Of a DNA stretch of 23,945 nt, positions 20,036 through 23,945 are shown piece after piece (within the stretch, counting starts at the first letter, position 1; every line of letters starts with the position of its first letter). The translations under genes and the position numbers were made by a program. The notes beneath the pieces are model-generated. The model was not told where the DNA came from, made no database searches, and saw only the letters and a list, made by a program, of their open reading frames with translations. Origin of the DNA: Phanerodontia chrysosporium (lineage: Eukaryota; Basidiomycota; Agaricomycetes; Polyporales; Phanerochaetaceae); the NCBI GenBank assembly GCA_001910725.1, contig MJGA01000120.1, positions 1-23,945 of the forward strand. The letters run 5' to 3'.

Positions 20036-20496
20036 CTCATGTCGCTATGATATGACTGGGTATGTCCCACTCCTCACTCTCGCCTTGTCTATTCTGATAG
20101 GGTTCATCCTAGCAGTACAGCATCTTGCGCGAGCTGTGTTCGCACATGGTGCGGCGCATAATGAACGATGATGGCCCTGAGGCCGAATGCTCCTAGGAAC
20201 CCTGATTGGCCTAGTGACGATCCAACCATGGTCTTGGCGTCCAGAGGCGCCCAATTAGAGTGCAAGTCGCTGTCCGCAATTTGGGGCGGTACGGCTCTGA
20301 TGCGCATTGTCACCGCCCGCGTATTGCGAGCCGCTAGAGGCCGTTAGAGTTCACCGTCGGTGGCGGCGTGCCTGCTGATGGTCGCAACGCCTCTCGATTA
20401 CTCCGAACAGTCAGCTCGCTAAACTCTGAGTCTACGTCGGGTGCGGTATATAGAGTCGCCCAGCTCACAGCGCTCCAGTCACGTCCAACGTCCGAC
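20036..20496. other. Intergenic region upstream of the cysteine-rich gene
   Basis: No gene is supported here. Two minus-strand open frames of 69 codons (20045-20254 and 20104-20313) overlap each other and lack splice structure or motifs. The right part contains the promoter of the next gene. Confidence 0.45.
20447..20453 (+). promoter_or_regulatory. TATA box of the cysteine-rich protein gene
   Basis: TATATAG at 20447-20453 lies 44 bp before the ATG at 20497. This predicts a very short 5' UTR, as is common for highly expressed fungal secreted-protein genes. Confidence 0.45.
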
Positions 20497-21722
20497 ATGC
20501 ACTTCCGTTCCATCTTACTCATCGCCGCGCGATGACGAGCGCAGTGCTCGCTACGGACATCCCTGGAGGGGTGCGCCTGGCTAAGCAGGGGCTCTGAAGC
20601 CGCTGCTCGTCAAGCCAGTGGAGTCCTTCTCTGGCGGACTTCAGACAAGGGATAATCCCTTGCGGACTGCTGATTGCTCGGGCATGTCCCGGCGGGTATG
20701 GTAGCTGCGGTAACGGCTATTGCTGCCCTATTAACGGCCAATGTTGCAACAACGGAGGTATGTCGTGCCCATTATTGTCGCCTAGAGAAGGATAGACTGA
20801 GAGAACGTACGATCCTGTTAGGCTGTTGTGACCCAGGTCATTTCTGCTACGGCACTGGCTGTTGTCCGTGGGGACTTCGGATGCGAGGGAACAGTTGCTG
20901 CCCACCGGGGGCGCAATGCTGCAGCGGTGCGTCGAGTACTGAGACTACGATTATGCAACTGACCTTCTGGGTAGGTGGTGGGTGTTGTCCTAAGGGGTAA
21001 GGTCGCAATCACGAGTTTCACCGATTGGCCGTTTCTCACCCACCTTGATATCCAGCCAATACTGTGATGTCGTAGATGGACAACGTGGCTGCTGCGATGA
21101 CGGTGAGACTTGCACGGCGGGACCATCGGATGAGTGTAGAGATGCAGGCTATTCGCCCTGCGCGGGAGACGATTACTGCTGCCGTAAGTGAACCGCATTC
21201 TCCACGCAGGGGAGTAACTAATCTGCGGCTGATAACGAAGCGACTGGGTGGACGTGCTACAATGCGGATGGACAAGAGAAGTGCAGACCACCGCCGAGCG
21301 GACCGAACACTGTGATCACAACAAGAAGTACGTTTCTCCGCGAGTACACTTGGTTGTGAAGCTCACTAAAGTGGGACACTCAGCTACCGCAACCTCGACA
21401 CGGGTTGTGACCCCGCCGCCGCAGACGGTCGTGACAACGGCGCAGACAGACTTTCCCCCACCACCGCAACCACCGTTGAAATCAACACAGATACGTTCTT
21501 CCGACTCCAACAGACACCCTGGTACATTGAACACGACGCCTACGTCAGGCAAGAGCAAGAGACCGTTTTGCCCTCAAGTTCATCTACGTCCCGGATGCTA
21601 CGGATAGTCCTGCTGTAGGTGGAGGGTCCAGCAGTGGCGGCGTTGCTTCCAGAGGCACTCTGGAGCGTGGCGCTAGCCTCGTCATGATTGTTTCCTGTTG
21701 GATTGGCATGTTTGTTTTCTAA
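20497..21722 (+). CDS. Secreted cysteine-rich protein with probable GPI anchor (frame breaks present)
   Basis: The start MHFRSILLIAA begins a secretion signal that continues after a one-base break as TSAVLATDIPGG. Supported introns are 20758-20821, 20927-20974, 20997-21055, 21184-21240 and 21328-21383, leaving a 22-nt microexon at 20975-20996. The mature part is built from closely spaced Cys pairs: GYGSCGNGYCCPINGQCCNN, GCCDPGHFCYGTGCCP, GNSCCPPGAQCCSG, GGGCCPKGQYC, VDGQRGCCDDGETC and GDDYCCPTGWTCYN. A Thr/Pro/Ser-rich stalk follows, probably O-glycosylated. The C-terminus has GGGSSSGGVASRG (small residues), then ASLVMIVSCWIGMFVF and a stop, the layout of a GPI-anchor signal. Location is therefore inferred to be plasma membrane or cell wall. 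Breaks near 20530, 20588 (CAGGGGCTCTG) and 21587 (CGTCCCGGATG) each close with one base. I know no function. Confidence 0.75.
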
Positions 21723-22037
21723 TGCTGGCACTTGACTTGGTGTATGTAGGATGACGCCTCCGGACTCAATTTGGTTGGGCTAGTATCGTACGGTGTACTC
21801 GGTTGTTCCTCTGGACTGAATGAATGCGTGGGGCACTTTGCTACAACTTGGTCAAAGGAAGTCAGGTGTAACTCACTGTTAGTAAGAAGGTCGGTAGCAT
21901 CATTTAGTGAAGGAAGCTTACATATTAGCCGCCCATATAAGAAAATTGAACTTACACAATGACTAAAATTGCTTGACCATCCGTAATGCTTTGAACCGGG
22001 ATTCAGGATCAAACACTTTCAAGTTCGGCCTCTTCCC
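21723..22037. other. Intergenic region upstream of the RRM gene
   Basis: This 315-bp stretch, more AT-rich than its neighbours, should hold the 3' UTR of the cysteine-rich gene and the promoter of the RRM gene. The minus-strand open frame at 21719-22012 shows no motif or codon bias and is not called. Confidence 0.45.
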
Positions 22038-23945
22038 ATGTTCAGTGCTCTCGCTCGTAGCCATGCTGCCAGAAACATAGCTCTGCACTCTGTGCATCGC
22101 CGGTCTGCTTCGACCTTTGGTCTTGCGACTTCAGCTCGTCAAGGTCTACATCCAGATTATCGGGCTCGTGCCCGAGCCGAGGAGGAGGAGAAGTATGGAC
22201 TCAAGAGTACGAAGAAGGACATGTCTGGGCAGTGCTGCCCAACGAAAGCGAGGCGCAGGAGGACAAAGTTTTCTCTAGCAGGCATGCTAGCGAGAGAGAG
22301 CCTGCCAGACTACCTGGTAGGATTCTCCTTTCGATCGCTCGACTTCACTGAACGAACCACGGCAAGCGTAGACTGGCTGGAGCCGGGAACAAGCGCGAGA
22401 CATCTTACATGGCAGCAGGTCTCGAACGCAGAGTACAAGCAACTCCCAACGGCGCTCCTACAGGTCGATTACCTCCCGGACGGCGTGACGGAAGATGAGG
22501 TCGCGGAACTGTTCTCCGAGTTCGGGAAAGTATTGGTGTCATGCTCCGTGAGTCCGCGTCGAATGCTTCAAGACGTCTTGCACTGAGATACATGTCAGGA
22601 CGGTACAGAGTTGACCGTTTCTTCGGCCGTGCCTTCGTGTTGATGGCAGAAGAAGAACACGCACGTTACGCGTTCGCCGCAGCTGGCAAGAGAGGACTCA
22701 AGCTTCGCGACGAAAGCCTTGCAATAGACCCGTGCACCGTCCTCCGGATGCGTCACCCATCCTATGGATTGGCGGGATCGAAGGATCTGAACGAGAGGTT
22801 GAGGCCGCCGTTCGCAGCACGTTCTCGCCGTTTGGGGAGATCAAGTCTATTGGTGAGTCTCTACGTACATCGCGAGCTTGCGAAGATGCTCAGCATAGTC
22901 AGAATACGGTGATGGTAAGGACTACTGCCACGTCACATTCTGGACCGTCGCCGCGGCGGAGAAGGCGATGAGAACCCATCTCGAAAAGAACATTGAATGG
23001 CAGGGCCGTCCCTGCGACTCGACTACACCTTCCACTATCCCACTCGTTTGTTGCATGTCTCCAACTTCGAGGGAGCTTATGTACATCTGCTCGTTCTTCC
23101 GGGAGTACATCAACTTCGTGGATTGGATCTCAGTCTGTTAGTCACCCGCAGTCTCACCTAAACTTTGGTACCTAACCAACGACCCTATAGCGCGAGGCGA
23201 TCCAAGTCGACCGGGGAATGTCGCCTGGATCCACTTCGACAGTCCTGAACATGCAGAGGCTGTCCGTGACATCCTTGTCGACTACGGCCTCGTCGCCAGG
23301 TTCTCGCCCCGTGCGGATTTCCCAGTGGAATGGACGTGGAAGGCGCCGCCCTCGTACAAAATGCTCCGAGACTGGGCTCTGTCCGCTGAGGCTTCCCAAG
23401 GCAACGCCGGAAGGACGCTGAAGCAGCTGCAGTCAATCGTAACCAGGCCTGTGTTGATCACACATGTCCTGCACCTAAGCGACATACCCAAGGATGCCGT
23501 CCACAGTGACATCGACTCTGCTGTGCGTGCTGCTGGGTGACCGGACGCTTCACTGTCATAAAAGTGCGTTCTATTCCGCTTTGAAATTCTCTCGGCTGAC
23601 GAGGTTTTGCCACAGTTCTTTCGTCTGAAGATCGTTCTTTCAGTGGACGTGCCCTTGTCTCCTTTGATATCAAGGACGACGCCGTGCACGTCAGGCAAAC
23701 GCACGAGAAGGAACCTCTGATCATTAAGCAGTCTCAGATACAGCTCAACCCGGCGCTACTTCCGATGCTCAACGAAGCCAATCCTACCATAGTGGTGGAG
23801 CTCGTCAAGCCCAATATTGACGATAAACACAGGAAAGCCTCGCCGAGCAATGCAAGCTGTACAGCAAGGGCAAAATCAACCGCTTTTGGTTGGGTGAGTG
23901 TTCGAGCCTTCCCTCGTGCACTTCTGTCTCACGGAGGTGTCTAGG
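22038..23945 (+). CDS. Probable mitochondrial RNA-binding protein with four RRM-like domains (3' end outside window)
   Basis: The N-terminus is rich in Arg, Ser and Ala with no acidic residue for over 40 positions (MFSALARSHAARNIALHSVH), typical of a mitochondrial presequence. Four RRM-like units follow. RRM1 has LLQVDYLPDGVTEDEVAELF and RNP1-like GRAFVLMAEEEHARYAF (about 22450-22680). RRM2 has ILWIGGIEGSEREVEAAV with FSPFGEIKSI, then DYCHVTFWTVAAAEKAM after an intron (about 22760-22975). RRM3 has LLHVSNFEG and ICSFFREYINFVDWI, then VAWIHFDSPEHAEAV after an intron (about 23050-23270). RRM4 has ITHVLHLSDIPKDAVHSDID, then SGRALVSFD after an intron (about 23455-23690). Introns fit near 22547-22597, 22852-22910, 23128-23188 and 23565-23614. 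Frame breaks near 22729 (GACCCGTGCAC), 23013 (CGTCCCTGCG) and 23075 (GAGGGAGC) each close with one base. The gene runs past the window end. Confidence 0.7.

Noticed and set aside
21719..22012. A 97-codon minus-strand gene between the cysteine-rich and RRM genes
   Set aside because: No conserved motif, no splice signals and a low-GC composition typical of the intergenic space.
1..23945. A biosynthetic or resistance gene cluster centred on the transporter
   Set aside because: The neighbours are an F-box protein, a HAPSTR1-like protein, a DUF6533 protein, a cell-surface protein and an RNA-binding protein; no biosynthetic enzyme is present.

Overview
The window is nuclear DNA of a filamentous basidiomycete, probably an Agaricomycete. 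The reasons are: moderately GC-rich genes split by many introns of about 47-64 nt with GTRNGY donors and YAG acceptors, a DUF6533 membrane protein, a degenerate basidiomycete-type F-box protein, and a chromodomain-bearing Ty3/gypsy retrotransposon. No bacterial, CRISPR, tRNA or rRNA feature was seen.

Layout. Positions 1-6800 are most of a Ty3/gypsy chromovirus on the + strand. Its 5' LTR lies outside the window. It has an unidentified leader reading frame (about 150-831), gag with a zinc knuckle (about 1000-2474), pol in the order protease, reverse transcriptase, RNase H, integrase, chromodomain (2577-6183), a polypurine tract, and a 3' LTR (6222 to about 6800). A broken F-box gene follows (7527-8764). 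Then come a minus-strand gene for a nuclear-looking protein resembling HAPSTR1/C16orf72 (9969-11057) and, divergently transcribed 215 bp away, a complete 23-exon, 1694-residue ABCC-type ABC transporter (11273-17495). A small unrecognised minus-strand gene (about 17550-18216) lies tail-to-tail with the transporter. On the + strand follow a DUF6533 multi-pass membrane protein (18307-20035), a secreted cysteine-rich protein with a probable GPI anchor (20497-21722), and a probable mitochondrial protein with four RRM-like domains (22038 to beyond the window end).

Quality warning. The transporter and the HAPSTR1-like gene read without a single frame break. The retrotransposon, F-box, DUF6533, cysteine-rich and RRM genes are interrupted by many one-base frameshifts and have almost no nonsense mutations. 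Almost every break I examined closes by adding one base, usually to a short run of G or C. I therefore read most of these 'pseudogenes' as probable sequencing or assembly errors rather than decay.

The host genes do not form a recognisable pathway or metabolite cluster. They look like ordinary gene-dense basidiomycete chromosome next to a chromovirus insertion. The least ordinary items are the HAPSTR1-like gene, the GPI-anchored cysteine-rich protein with a 22-nt microexon, the four-RRM organellar protein, and an intron-like 57-bp segment with direct and inverted repeats at the end of the LTR.
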